The notes under the pieces were generated by a model that had not been told where the DNA came from, searched no databases, and worked only from the letters and a program-made list of their open reading frames with translations. From NCBI GenBank assembly GCA_965662365.1, contig CBFIHR010000068.1, forward strand, positions 1 through 24,863: 24,863 nucleotides of DNA. The letters are read 5' to 3'. Below are positions 15,316-22,082 of this stretch, in pieces. This stretch comes from CAWVWD01 sp965662365 (GTDB lineage: Bacteria; Bacteroidota; Bacteroidia; Chitinophagales; Saprospiraceae). Both the position numbers and the translations under genes were made by a program. The stretch's first letter is position 1. Every line of letters begins with the position of its first letter.

Positions 15316-16341
15316 ATGGCAAGAAGAGCTAAGAAGAAGACAACTTTTACGAAAGAAACTTACTTAAACTGGTACGAAACGATGTTAAGAATTCGTCGTT
15401 TCGAAGAACGTGCGTTGATGGCCTATTCACAACGTAAAATCAGAGGTTTCTGTCACGTTTATATTGGGCAAGAGGCAGTCGCAGCAGGTTTAAGCTCTGC
15501 TTCTCGCAAAAATGATCCATGGATTACGGCTTATCGTCAGCACGGTTTGGCAATTGCAAAAGGCATTGACACTCGTTCTGCAATGGCGGAGCTTTTCGGA
15601 AAAGTCACTGGAAATGTAAGAGGAAAAGGTGGCTCTATGCACTTTTACTCAAAAGAACACCGCTTTTATGGGGGTGATGGTATCGTGGGTGGTCAAATTC
15701 CTACTGGTGCAGGAATCGCTTTCGCTGAACAATACAAAGGTACAGACAATGTAACGGTTTGTTTCTTTGGTGATGGTGCAGCTCGTCAAGGTGCATTATA
15801 TGAAACTTTCAATATGGCGATGACTTGGAAACTTCCTGTCGTCTTTGTGGTAGAAAATAATGGTTATGCGATGGGTACTTCTGTCGAACGTACATCAAAT
15901 GTGAAAGATTTACATAAAATCGGTTTAGCATTCGATATGCCGAATGAGCCTGTTGATGGTATGGATCCAGAAGCGGTTCACGACGCATTCGACAGAGCAA
16001 TGACACACGCAAGAGAAGGCAAAGGGCCTTACTTCTTAGAAATGAAAACTTATCGCTATAAAGGTCACTCGGTTTCTGACCCAGGTAAATATCGTACAAA
16101 AGAAGAGGTCAAATCTTACCGTGACCGTGACCCTATCAAGATGATTGAAACAACAATCCTTGAAGGAAAACACGCTACGGAAGAGGATATCAAAGCGATT
16201 CAAGATAAAATCAAAGCGGAAATTGCCGATGCTGCAAAATTCGCAGAGGAATCACCGTTTCCAGATGCGTCTGAATTGTATGATCACGTTTATATTCAAG
16301 AGGATTATCCTTATTTGAAGGATTACGAACCTGCTTCTTAA
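15316..16341 (+). CDS. pdhA: Pyruvate dehydrogenase E1 component, alpha subunit
   Basis: Thiamine-diphosphate enzyme subunit that with E1 beta decarboxylates pyruvate and transfers the acetyl group to lipoyl E2, feeding acetyl-CoA into the TCA cycle. It has 341 residues, normal for the alpha subunit of the heterotetrameric type. The ThDP motif is G152-D-G (FFGDGAARQGALYE) through N181-N182 (VVENNGYAMGTS), with the usual spacing of about 30 residues. VRGKGGSMHFYS and the loop RYKGHSVSDPGKYRT (257-271), which aligns with the mammalian phosphorylation loop, point to pyruvate rather than branched-chain 2-oxo acid substrates. The E1 beta and E2 genes are not adjacent: a terminator follows at once, so the complex must be assembled from unlinked genes. 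The ATG is preceded by AAGTTATAACA without a Shine-Dalgarno sequence. Confidence 0.93.
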   Translation: MARRAKKKTTFTKETYLNWYETMLRIRRFEERALMAYSQRKIRGFCHVYIGQEAVAAGLSSASRKNDPWITAYRQHGLAIAKGIDTRSAMAELFGKVTGNVRGKGGSMHFYSKEHRFYGGDGIVGGQIPTGAGIAFAEQYKGTDNVTVCFFGDGAARQGALYETFNMAMTWKLPVVFVVENNGYAMGTSVERTSNVKDLHKIGLAFDMPNEPVDGMDPEAVHDAFDRAMTHAREGKGPYFLEMKTYRYKGHSVSDPGKYRTKEEVKSYRDRDPIKMIETTILEGKHATEEDIKAIQDKIKAEIADAAKFAEESPFPDASELYDHVYIQEDYPYLKDYEPAS

Positions 16342-16370
16342 ATATTAAGTATAAAATATTCTATTTTGAG

Positions 16371-16402
16371 CTGCTCAATCGTCTTTTCGGTTGAGCAGTT
16401 TT
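16371..16402 (+). terminator. Terminator of pdhA
   Basis: Arms CTGCTCAATCG (16371-16381) and CGGTTGAGCAG (16388-16398) form an 11-bp stem with one G-T pair and a 6-nt loop TCTTTT, followed by TTTTCATTTT. It starts 30 nt after the pdhA stop codon. Confidence 0.85.
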
Positions 16403-16532
16403 CATTTTAGAGCATCGCCCTCGAATAATTTGTCCAAATAGCAGCAATTTCCTAAAATCATTCTTAATAAAAATCTTAAATTTGTTGTTCACTGCCAAAA
16501 AACAGTCAATCACTAAAATCACCGCAACTAAG

Positions 16533-17369
16533 ATGTTTACATTTAAGACCATAGAACAAGTTTCACTTGATGAAATTGTCAAGATATTTACACAATCCTT
16601 TGTGAATTATTATGTAGAAATGCCAACCGATACGAAGTTTTGGAAAAAACGATGGAAAACTAATCGAGTTCGTTATGATTTATCTATCGGTACGTTTGAT
16701 GCGGCTAATAATCTGGTCGGTTTCATGATTATTGGAATTGATGAGCGTAATGGTAAAAAAGTGGCTTTTAATGCTGGCACTGGTGTTATTCCGGAGTTTC
16801 GTGGACAAAAATTAGTGAAACAAATGTATCAATATGCCCTCCCTATTTTTAAAGAAAATGGAGTCGAAGAAATGGCTTTGGAGGTGATTAACAAAAACAT
16901 TAAAGCAATTAAAGCCTATCAATCGGTCGGTTTTAGAATCGAAAAACTTTATCAATGTTTTCGTAGCACAGACGAGATTTTACCAACTTTCATTGCTTAT
17001 TACTCGAAAAAAGTAAAACGCCCAAATTGGAAAAAATATGAAAAATTTACAGTCGAAAATTACTGCTGGGAATATTTAATTGAAGGTGTTGAGGTGAATA
17101 TCAAAAAAGTAAAATGCTATGAACTATACAGCCCAGCTGATGATTCGTTAATCGCCTATTACATTATCAACCCAAAAAGTAAATCTATTTTACGATTTGA
17201 AGCTAAAAACGAAAACGGTTATCATGCGTTATTCAATCATTGGTACACTAATTTTGGACAAATTACAATTTTGAATGTCCAGCATCCTAAAAAAATACAA
17301 TTTTTAGAAAACTATAAATTCAATAATAATATTGATCAATTTGAAATGGTCTGTAGTCTAAGTAGTTAG
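16533..17369 (+). CDS. GNAT-family N-acetyltransferase with a second degenerate GNAT-like half
   Basis: A 278-residue cytoplasmic protein. The N-terminal half (about residues 1-150) is a GNAT domain: GTGVIPEFRGQKLVKQMYQY (82-101) is motif A with its acetyl-CoA pyrophosphate loop, and EVINKNIKAIKAYQSVGF (117-134) is motif B. The usual R-G-x-G-x-G/A loop reads R-G-Q-K-L-V here, with lysine and valine in place of glycine and glycine/alanine; this could weaken cofactor binding. The C-terminal half ends in FLENYKFNNNIDQFEMVCSL, which resembles the tail of a second GNAT fold without a clear motif A. The acceptor is unknown. I chose the ATG at 16533 (MFTFKTIEQVSLDEI). A TTG at 16482 extends the frame by 17 residues that are not GNAT-like. 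DPP starts 81 bp downstream on the same strand. Confidence 0.75.
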   Translation: MFTFKTIEQVSLDEIVKIFTQSFVNYYVEMPTDTKFWKKRWKTNRVRYDLSIGTFDAANNLVGFMIIGIDERNGKKVAFNAGTGVIPEFRGQKLVKQMYQYALPIFKENGVEEMALEVINKNIKAIKAYQSVGFRIEKLYQCFRSTDEILPTFIAYYSKKVKRPNWKKYEKFTVENYCWEYLIEGVEVNIKKVKCYELYSPADDSLIAYYIINPKSKSILRFEAKNENGYHALFNHWYTNFGQITILNVQHPKKIQFLENYKFNNNIDQFEMVCSLSS

Positions 17370-17450
17370 GTCGCTTCAACGTATTATCAACAACAAACTA
17401 CTTACAAACTACTCAAACAATAACATTACTTCAATTAAACTAAACTTTTG

Positions 17451-19631
17451 ATGAAAAAAATATTCTTATTATCACTGGTCGCTGTATTAATGATACCAAC
17501 AGTTACAGCACAAAAAAAACAAATTACGTTAGAAGATATTTGGAAAAATTACATCTTTTATCCAAAGTCTGTTCCGGGCTTTAATTTTATGAATGATGGT
17601 AAACATTACACCCGTTCGGAAAAGACAAAAAACGAAATTGCCTTAGTAAAATACGATATCACAAATGGCGAGGCAGTAGAGACGTTATTCACGTCCTCTC
17701 AAATGACTAAAGCTAATAAAAAAGCCCCTTCAACTTTCGATTCTTATGAGTTTTCGGCAGATGAAAGCAAGATTATTTTAGCTACTAATAAAGAAGATAT
17801 TTATCGTCATTCGTTCTATGCTGAATTTTATATTTGGGATTTTGACACCGAAAGCCTGACACCTGTGGCAGAAGGTAAACAACGCTTGGCGACCTTAAAT
17901 CCTGCTGGGGATAAAGTGGCTTATGTACAAGATAATAACTTGTATTACAAAGACTTATCAACTGGAAAAGTTACGCAAATCACAAAAGATGGTAAAAATA
18001 ATAAAATCATCAATGGTGCAACAGATTGGGTAAATGAAGAAGAATTTGGTTTAGATCGTGCATTTTACTGGTCGCCCGATGGTAACTCGATTGGTTTTTT
18101 GAAATTTAATGAAACTGCCGTTAAAGAGTTTACGATGCAATATTACAACAATGATATGTATCCTGAATTATACAAATTCAAATATCCCAAAACAGGTGAA
18201 GAAAATGCCAAAACTTCGGCACATATTTATAGCTTAAAATCTAATAAAGTTGTCAAAGCCAAAACGCCAGGAACGGAATATATTCCTCGTATCAAATGGA
18301 CACAAAACTCAAACGAATTATGTGTTTTCACGATGAATCGTCACCAGAATAATTTGGATTTATACCTTGTAGATGCCACAAGTGGCGAGGTAGAGTTATT
18401 AATGAATGAGAAAAATAAATGGTATATAGATATTCACGATAACTTAACCTTTTTGAAAGATGGTCAACACTTTATTTGGACTTCGGAACAGGACGGCTTC
18501 AACCATGTGTATTTATATAATATGGACGGAACATTAAAAACACAGTTGACCAAAGGTGAGTTTGATGTGACAAATTTATATGGGGTTGATGAAGCGAATG
18601 GATTGATATACTATCAAGCGGCAAAACAAACGCCGATGCAGCGTGAAATCTATCAGGTAAATTTAAAGGGCAAAAAAGATAAAAAGATTTCGGAAAAAGA
18701 TGGAACAAACTCTGCAAAATTTAGCCGCACTTTCGACTACTTTATCCACACCTATTCTGCAATAGGCACTCCGGCAACTTATGTCGTTCGCAACCGAGAA
18801 GGAAAGGAAGTCCGTATGCTAGAAGATAATAAAGGATTCAAAAGGTGTTTGACAAAGTTCGATTTAGGAAAAGTTGAATTTTTCTCTTTTAAAAATAGCC
18901 GTCAAGATGATTTGAACGGCTGGATGATTACGCCACCAGATTTTGATAAAAATAAAAAATATCCCGTTTTCATGTATGTTTACGGTGGGCCAGGCTCTCA
19001 AACTGTGAAAGATGCTTGGGGCGGACAGAATTACGCTTGGTTTCAAATGTTGGCTCAAAAAGGGTACATTATAGTTTCAGTTGATAATACTGGAACTGGA
19101 GCAAGAGGCGAAAAATTCAAAAAAATGACGTATAAAGAATTGGGAAAATACGAAACACAAGACCAAATCGAAGCCGCAAAATATTTGGCTAATTTAGATT
19201 ATGTGGACGAAAGTAGAATCGGGATTTTCGGTTGGTCGTATGGCGGTTATATGTCGTCTTTGTGTTTGTTCAAAGGTAATGATGTGTTCAAAGCAGCGAT
19301 TGCGGTTGCACCTGTTACAAACTGGAAATGGTACGATTCGATTTATACCGAACGCTACATGAGAACGCCACGAGAAAATAAAAATGGTTATGAAAATAAT
19401 TCACCGATTAATTTCGTAAACCGTTTGGAAGGTAATTATTTATTGGTTCATGGTATTACAGATGATAATGTTCATTTTCAAAATACGGCAGAAATGGCAA
19501 AAGCCTTGATTTCAGCTAACAAGCAATTTGACACCTACTTTTATCCAAATCGCAATCATGGTATTTATGGTGACAATGCAAGAATTCACCTTTATACGAA
19601 GATGACGGATTTTGTTTTGGAGAAGTTATAA
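17451..19631 (+). CDS. Secreted S9B peptidase, dipeptidyl-peptidase IV family
   Basis: A 726-residue exported serine exopeptidase that should remove X-Pro or X-Ala dipeptides from peptide N termini in the periplasm. The signal peptide is MKKIFLLSLVAVLMIPTVTA then Q. The N-terminal beta-propeller (about 40-480) contains ATDWVNEEEF with E196-E198, matching the double-glutamate motif that binds the free N-terminal amine in DPP-IV. The C-terminal alpha/beta-hydrolase domain has the oxyanion segment VYGGPGSQ, the nucleophile S596 in GWSYGGYMSS, the acid in HGITDDNVHF (D671 or D672) and H703 in NRNHGIYG, so the triad is complete. The start is the ATG at 17451; the TTG immediately before it is not needed. 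It ends at a hairpin terminator. Confidence 0.92.
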   Translation: MKKIFLLSLVAVLMIPTVTAQKKQITLEDIWKNYIFYPKSVPGFNFMNDGKHYTRSEKTKNEIALVKYDITNGEAVETLFTSSQMTKANKKAPSTFDSYEFSADESKIILATNKEDIYRHSFYAEFYIWDFDTESLTPVAEGKQRLATLNPAGDKVAYVQDNNLYYKDLSTGKVTQITKDGKNNKIINGATDWVNEEEFGLDRAFYWSPDGNSIGFLKFNETAVKEFTMQYYNNDMYPELYKFKYPKTGEENAKTSAHIYSLKSNKVVKAKTPGTEYIPRIKWTQNSNELCVFTMNRHQNNLDLYLVDATSGEVELLMNEKNKWYIDIHDNLTFLKDGQHFIWTSEQDGFNHVYLYNMDGTLKTQLTKGEFDVTNLYGVDEANGLIYYQAAKQTPMQREIYQVNLKGKKDKKISEKDGTNSAKFSRTFDYFIHTYSAIGTPATYVVRNREGKEVRMLEDNKGFKRCLTKFDLGKVEFFSFKNSRQDDLNGWMITPPDFDKNKKYPVFMYVYGGPGSQTVKDAWGGQNYAWFQMLAQKGYIIVSVDNTGTGARGEKFKKMTYKELGKYETQDQIEAAKYLANLDYVDESRIGIFGWSYGGYMSSLCLFKGNDVFKAAIAVAPVTNWKWYDSIYTERYMRTPRENKNGYENNSPINFVNRLEGNYLLVHGITDDNVHFQNTAEMAKALISANKQFDTYFYPNRNHGIYGDNARIHLYTKMTDFVLEKL

Positions 19632-19642
19632 AGTATTAAAAA

Positions 19643-19680
19643 CAAAAGCAGTAAGTTTCGGCTTACTGCTTTACTATTTT
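19643..19680. terminator. Bidirectional terminator hairpin, copy 1 of an inverted 32-nt repeat
   Basis: Arms AAAGCAGTAAG (19646-19656) and CTTACTGCTTT (19663-19673) form an 11-bp perfect stem with loop TTTCGG. On the plus strand it follows the DPP-IV stop by about 15 nt and precedes TACTATTTTTT. On the minus strand it follows the lipoprotein stop and is continued by T-rich sequence. The 32 nt at 19643-19674 recur exactly, in reverse orientation, at 20443-20474. Confidence 0.85.
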
Positions 19681-20430
19681 TTAATAATGTCCCCCGTAAT
19701 AATATCCCCACGGAATACTATCACCTGGATTCGTCATAAATATGACTCTAATACTATCATTTGGATAGGTAACTAAACTATGTGGATAAACGTCATAATA
19801 TTTAGTCCAGCCATTTGTAGAACTATTAGATAACTCTTCCGTCAAATTATTTCCTCCAATTTCTGTGATGCGAATATTCTTTGAATTTTCGACTTTTTCA
19901 ACTTTAACTTGTCCCTCTCCCAAATCAGTAGATATATAACTATATCCTGATAAACTAATCTTATAAATATGTTTATCCATAGTATATGTACCAATAAGTT
20001 TATCTCTTTCATCCCATGTTTTAAAAGTATAAATATCACTCCATTCTCCTTGTTGTCCATCTATTATCGGTGCTACTCGCCATTCATATGTATTTCCCCA
20101 TTCAAAAGGTGTTCCCTCTATTATCAATGTCGGGTCATTCGTGGATTGGTACATCAATGTAGATTTTACTGTTGTTCCTTCTACTACAGTATCAAAAGGC
20201 ACAGGAAAATTAGGAGCGATACCTTCAACTTTTATTCTATAACTAATTGCTCCTTCTATTGCACACCATTGAAAATTAAAAATATTAGTATCAACAACTC
20301 CATCATACTCTGGATATAAGCTGTCACAATTAGGCTGATAAGGCGGTTGTGTATCTTTTGTACAGCTTGATATATATATCATACCAATAGATAATACTCC
20401 GAATATTATATTTTTCATTATGTTATTCAT
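19681..20430 (-). CDS. Putative lipoprotein with fibronectin-III-like domain, paralogue A
   Basis: Function not recognised. With the ATG at 20430 (249 residues) it opens with a lipoprotein signal peptide, MNNIMKNIIFGVLSIGMIYI followed by SSC, with C23 as the lipidated residue, so it should be anchored in a membrane. An in-frame extension to 20526 would read through the spacer hairpin and is rejected. The body has W55-C, WGNTYEWRVA (111-120) and W130-S-D-x-Y-T-F, an arrangement typical of Fn3-like repeats of Bacteroidota surface proteins. A second, beta-rich domain follows after DERDKLIGTY. It aligns over its whole length with the gene upstream (paralogue B): the WC, WRVA and WSD motifs sit at identical residue numbers. 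It is last in a possible minus-strand operon and bracketed by inverted hairpin copies. Confidence 0.7.
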   Translation of the reverse strand: MNNIMKNIIFGVLSIGMIYISSCTKDTQPPYQPNCDSLYPEYDGVVDTNIFNFQWCAIEGAISYRIKVEGIAPNFPVPFDTVVEGTTVKSTLMYQSTNDPTLIIEGTPFEWGNTYEWRVAPIIDGQQGEWSDIYTFKTWDERDKLIGTYTMDKHIYKISLSGYSYISTDLGEGQVKVEKVENSKNIRITEIGGNNLTEELSNSSTNGWTKYYDVYPHSLVTYPNDSIRVIFMTNPGDSIPWGYYYGGHY

Positions 20431-20442
20431 GATTTTATATTT

Positions 20443-20474
20443 TAAAGCAGTAAGCCGAAACTTACTGCTTTTGT
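20443..20474. repeat. Hairpin between the lipoprotein genes, inverted copy 2 of the 32-nt repeat
   Basis: Identical to the reverse complement of 19643-19674, including the 6-nt loop (CCGAAA here, TTTCGG there). It fills the 47-nt spacer between the stop of paralogue B and the start of paralogue A. On the minus strand it is followed by TTTAAAATATAAAATC rather than a T-run, so it is a weak terminator or an attenuator/RNA-stabilising hairpin between the two genes. Confidence 0.85.
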
Positions 20475-20477
20475 GTT

Positions 20478-21224
20478 TTACTCTCGTCCTGAATATCTGA
20501 AACCTGTACAAGGTGGAACGGGACAATATATATCTTGAATCTCAAAACTATCCACTTCTATTTTAAACTTTCCCCAAGCATCAAAATATTTTATCCACCA
20601 GTATAAATCTAAATCATCTTCCATTTCTATATCAAAATCTCCATACGTATTATCCTTAACTCGAATGCCTCTTGAACCTTCTAATTTTTCTACTTCAATC
20701 TCATGTATGGAATAAACAGAATCGTAATATATAGGATTACCATTATGATTTTGTTCAATCTTTCGCTTTTTTGCTTCATAAATCCCTACTACATCATCTC
20801 GTATATCATTCGTTTCAAATATATAAGTGTCACTCCAATCTTGTTGTACCGTATCTTTGATTGCTGCTACTCGCCAGTAGTATTTTGTCCCCCATCTAAA
20901 TGGAAAAAATTCATAGATTTCACCCGTAGTAGGATTGACTAAAATTAAATCTACTGATTTGGCAGCATTACTCACTGTCACCGTATCAAATATAATCTCA
21001 CCAAAATCTTCTGTTAAACTCGCTTGTAAATGATATTCTGTTGCATTTTCATCCACACACCACTCAAATATAAATGGAGTCGTAGTAATAACACTTTCAT
21101 AAATAGGGTAAATACTTTCACAATCTAACTTTACGGGAGGTAGAGGTGTCGGCTCATCAGGGTCACAACCTATTATTAGCATCCCTATTGATAATATAAT
21201 GCTATTGATTAGTATATTTTTCAT
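20478..21224 (-). CDS. Putative lipoprotein with fibronectin-III-like domain, paralogue B
   Basis: Function not recognised. From the ATG at 21224 (248 residues) it has a lipoprotein signal, MKNILINSIILSIGMLIIGC, with C20 as the lipobox cysteine, then a proline-rich linker (DPDEPTPLPPVKL). The Fn3-like domain carries CESIYPIYESV (35-45), W55-C, FRWGTKYYWRVA (109-120) and W130-S-D-T-Y-I-F. After DIRDDVVGIYE comes a second domain with VEKLEGSRGIRV, matching VEKVENSKNIRI in paralogue A. The C-terminal ends differ more (B has an extra CPVPPC). The leader up to the start codon, AAAATATAAAATCATGA, is the same in both genes. A weak -7-like TAACTTTG lies just upstream (minus strand, 21259-21252) inside a stem-loop. 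The two genes arose by tandem duplication. Confidence 0.7.
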   Translation of the reverse strand: MKNILINSIILSIGMLIIGCDPDEPTPLPPVKLDCESIYPIYESVITTTPFIFEWCVDENATEYHLQASLTEDFGEIIFDTVTVSNAAKSVDLILVNPTTGEIYEFFPFRWGTKYYWRVAAIKDTVQQDWSDTYIFETNDIRDDVVGIYEAKKRKIEQNHNGNPIYYDSVYSIHEIEVEKLEGSRGIRVKDNTYGDFDIEMEDDLDLYWWIKYFDAWGKFKIEVDSFEIQDIYCPVPPCTGFRYSGRE

Positions 21225-21239
21225 GATTTTATATTTTAA

Positions 21240-21280
21240 ACAAGTAACTTTCAAAGTTAAAAACTTCAAAAGTCACTTGT
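21240..21280 (-). repeat. Stem-loop upstream of paralogue B
   Basis: Arms ACAAGTAACT (21240-21249) and AGTCACTTGT (21271-21280) pair with one mismatch, with a small inner stem AAGTT/AACTT. It sits at the same place relative to paralogue B (16-nt spacing to the start) as the 32-nt hairpin does relative to paralogue A, but the sequence is unrelated. It follows the sorting-domain fragment on the minus strand, so it may terminate or attenuate that transcript. Confidence 0.6.
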
Positions 21281-21292
21281 GATTGTTTTAAA

Positions 21293-21709
21293 TTATTGTT
21301 TTAAAATCTTAATATTTTGAGCATTTCCATTTTTAGTAATGCGTACTAAATAGATGCCTTTTGAAAATTCCCTTAAATCGAAAATGGTTTGGTTACAAAC
21401 ATTTTGTTGTGTTTGTACAATTCTACCTTGTGCGTCAAAGACTTCTACGGTTGCTTCACACCAATCCGTTGTTAATTCAACCGTGAAATTGCCCGATGTC
21501 GGATTAGGATAAACGGTGTTGTTTTCTAATAAAATCTTGTCAATATTTTGATTAAAAAATACGTCTGAAGCAGGAACTTCACCTTGATTTGGATTTTGTA
21601 CTTTTCCTTCTATACCTACATGATAACCGTTATTCCATGGATCCTTTAAATAGTAAGGCTGACAATCTTCTAGCGGTGTGTGTGTAAAACATGTACTTTG
21701 TGTAATCAT
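21293..21709 (-). pseudogene. Orphan type IX secretion C-terminal sorting domain, probably the 3' remnant of a larger surface-protein gene
   Basis: A 138-codon frame from the ATG at 21709 (a TTG at 21715 is also in frame). Residues 66-138 form a complete type A T9SS sorting domain: VYPNPTSGNFTVEL, then VEVFDAQGRIVQT, then DLREFSKGIYLVRI and the basic end NIKILKQ. Such domains are always at the C terminus of proteins first exported by Sec, but this frame has no signal peptide; its start MITQSTCFTHTPLEDCQPYY is unremarkable and an in-frame stop lies 10 codons upstream of the TTG. The first 65 residues match nothing I know. The simplest reading is a 5'-truncated gene; an independent small protein is possible. 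It is upstream of, and codirectional with, the two lipoprotein genes. Confidence 0.65.
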
Positions 21710-21748
21710 AATCAAGTTGAATTTTATAAATGAAAAAATGAATTACTG

Positions 21749-21901
21749 ATGGAATTGATTAATTTAGAGAGAAAAATTATTGGTTCAAGTCTTTTGCTTC
21801 TAATCTTATCCGGATTTCTCTTTTGGTTAATCGTTTCAAAAGTATGGGAGAATATAATGCAAGTCAAGTATGAAAAGCATAAAATTAAGAAAAATGATTA
21901 G
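21749..21901 (+). CDS. Small single-pass membrane protein (50 residues), hypothetical
   Basis: A short ORF with protein-like character. MELINLERKI is followed by one strongly hydrophobic helix (about residues 11-30: IGSSLLLLILSGFLFWLIVS) and a basic, lysine-rich tail (KYEKHKIKKND). Lysines on the C-terminal side and an acidic N terminus suggest an N-out/C-in orientation. The helix, a single stop, and a strong terminator about 65 nt downstream on the same strand favour a real gene; there is no Shine-Dalgarno sequence and no clear promoter. It lies divergently next to the truncated sorting-domain frame. The function is unknown; small membrane modulators and type I toxins have this shape, but no antisense RNA or antitoxin is evident. 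Confidence 0.45.
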   Translation: MELINLERKIIGSSLLLLILSGFLFWLIVSKVWENIMQVKYEKHKIKKND

Positions 21902-21967
21902 AATCGTATAAAATGCAAAAGTTAAATAGATTGGACAATTAAATGAAAATGATAGGTATTTATACCA

Positions 21968-22008
21968 AAAGCGGCATTCAGAATGAACTGAATGCCGCTT
22001 TATATTTT
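21968..22008. terminator. Strong hairpin terminator
   Basis: A perfect 14-bp stem (AAAGCGGCATTCAG at 21968-21981, complement at 21988-22001) with a 6-nt loop AATGAA. It is followed by TATATTTTTT on the plus strand, and by CTTTTGG on the minus strand. It may end the small plus-strand ORF and also glnA, whose stop codon is about 80 nt away on the minus strand. Confidence 0.85.
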
Positions 22009-22021
22009 TTAGAAAAATTAT

Positions 22022-22082
22022 TCCCGAAAATAACGGGATTTCGCTTTAGCTCAACAATTTTCCATTATCAATTCTCCATTAA
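22022..22082. repeat. Short palindrome plus ATTGATAATGG-type repeat next to glnA
   Basis: A TCCCG/CGGGA hairpin around 22022-22040 is followed by sequence that reads, on the minus strand, TAATGGAGAATTGATAATGG. Short runs of this ATTGATAATGG type recur in intergenic regions of many Bacteroidota, from memory. It is at the 3' end of glnA. No function is evident. Confidence 0.4.

Noticed and set aside
20431..20526. N-terminal extension of paralogue A beginning MSRSTLYRFQ
   Set aside because: It reads through the spacer hairpin and into the end of paralogue B, and would displace the lipoprotein signal peptide from the N terminus.
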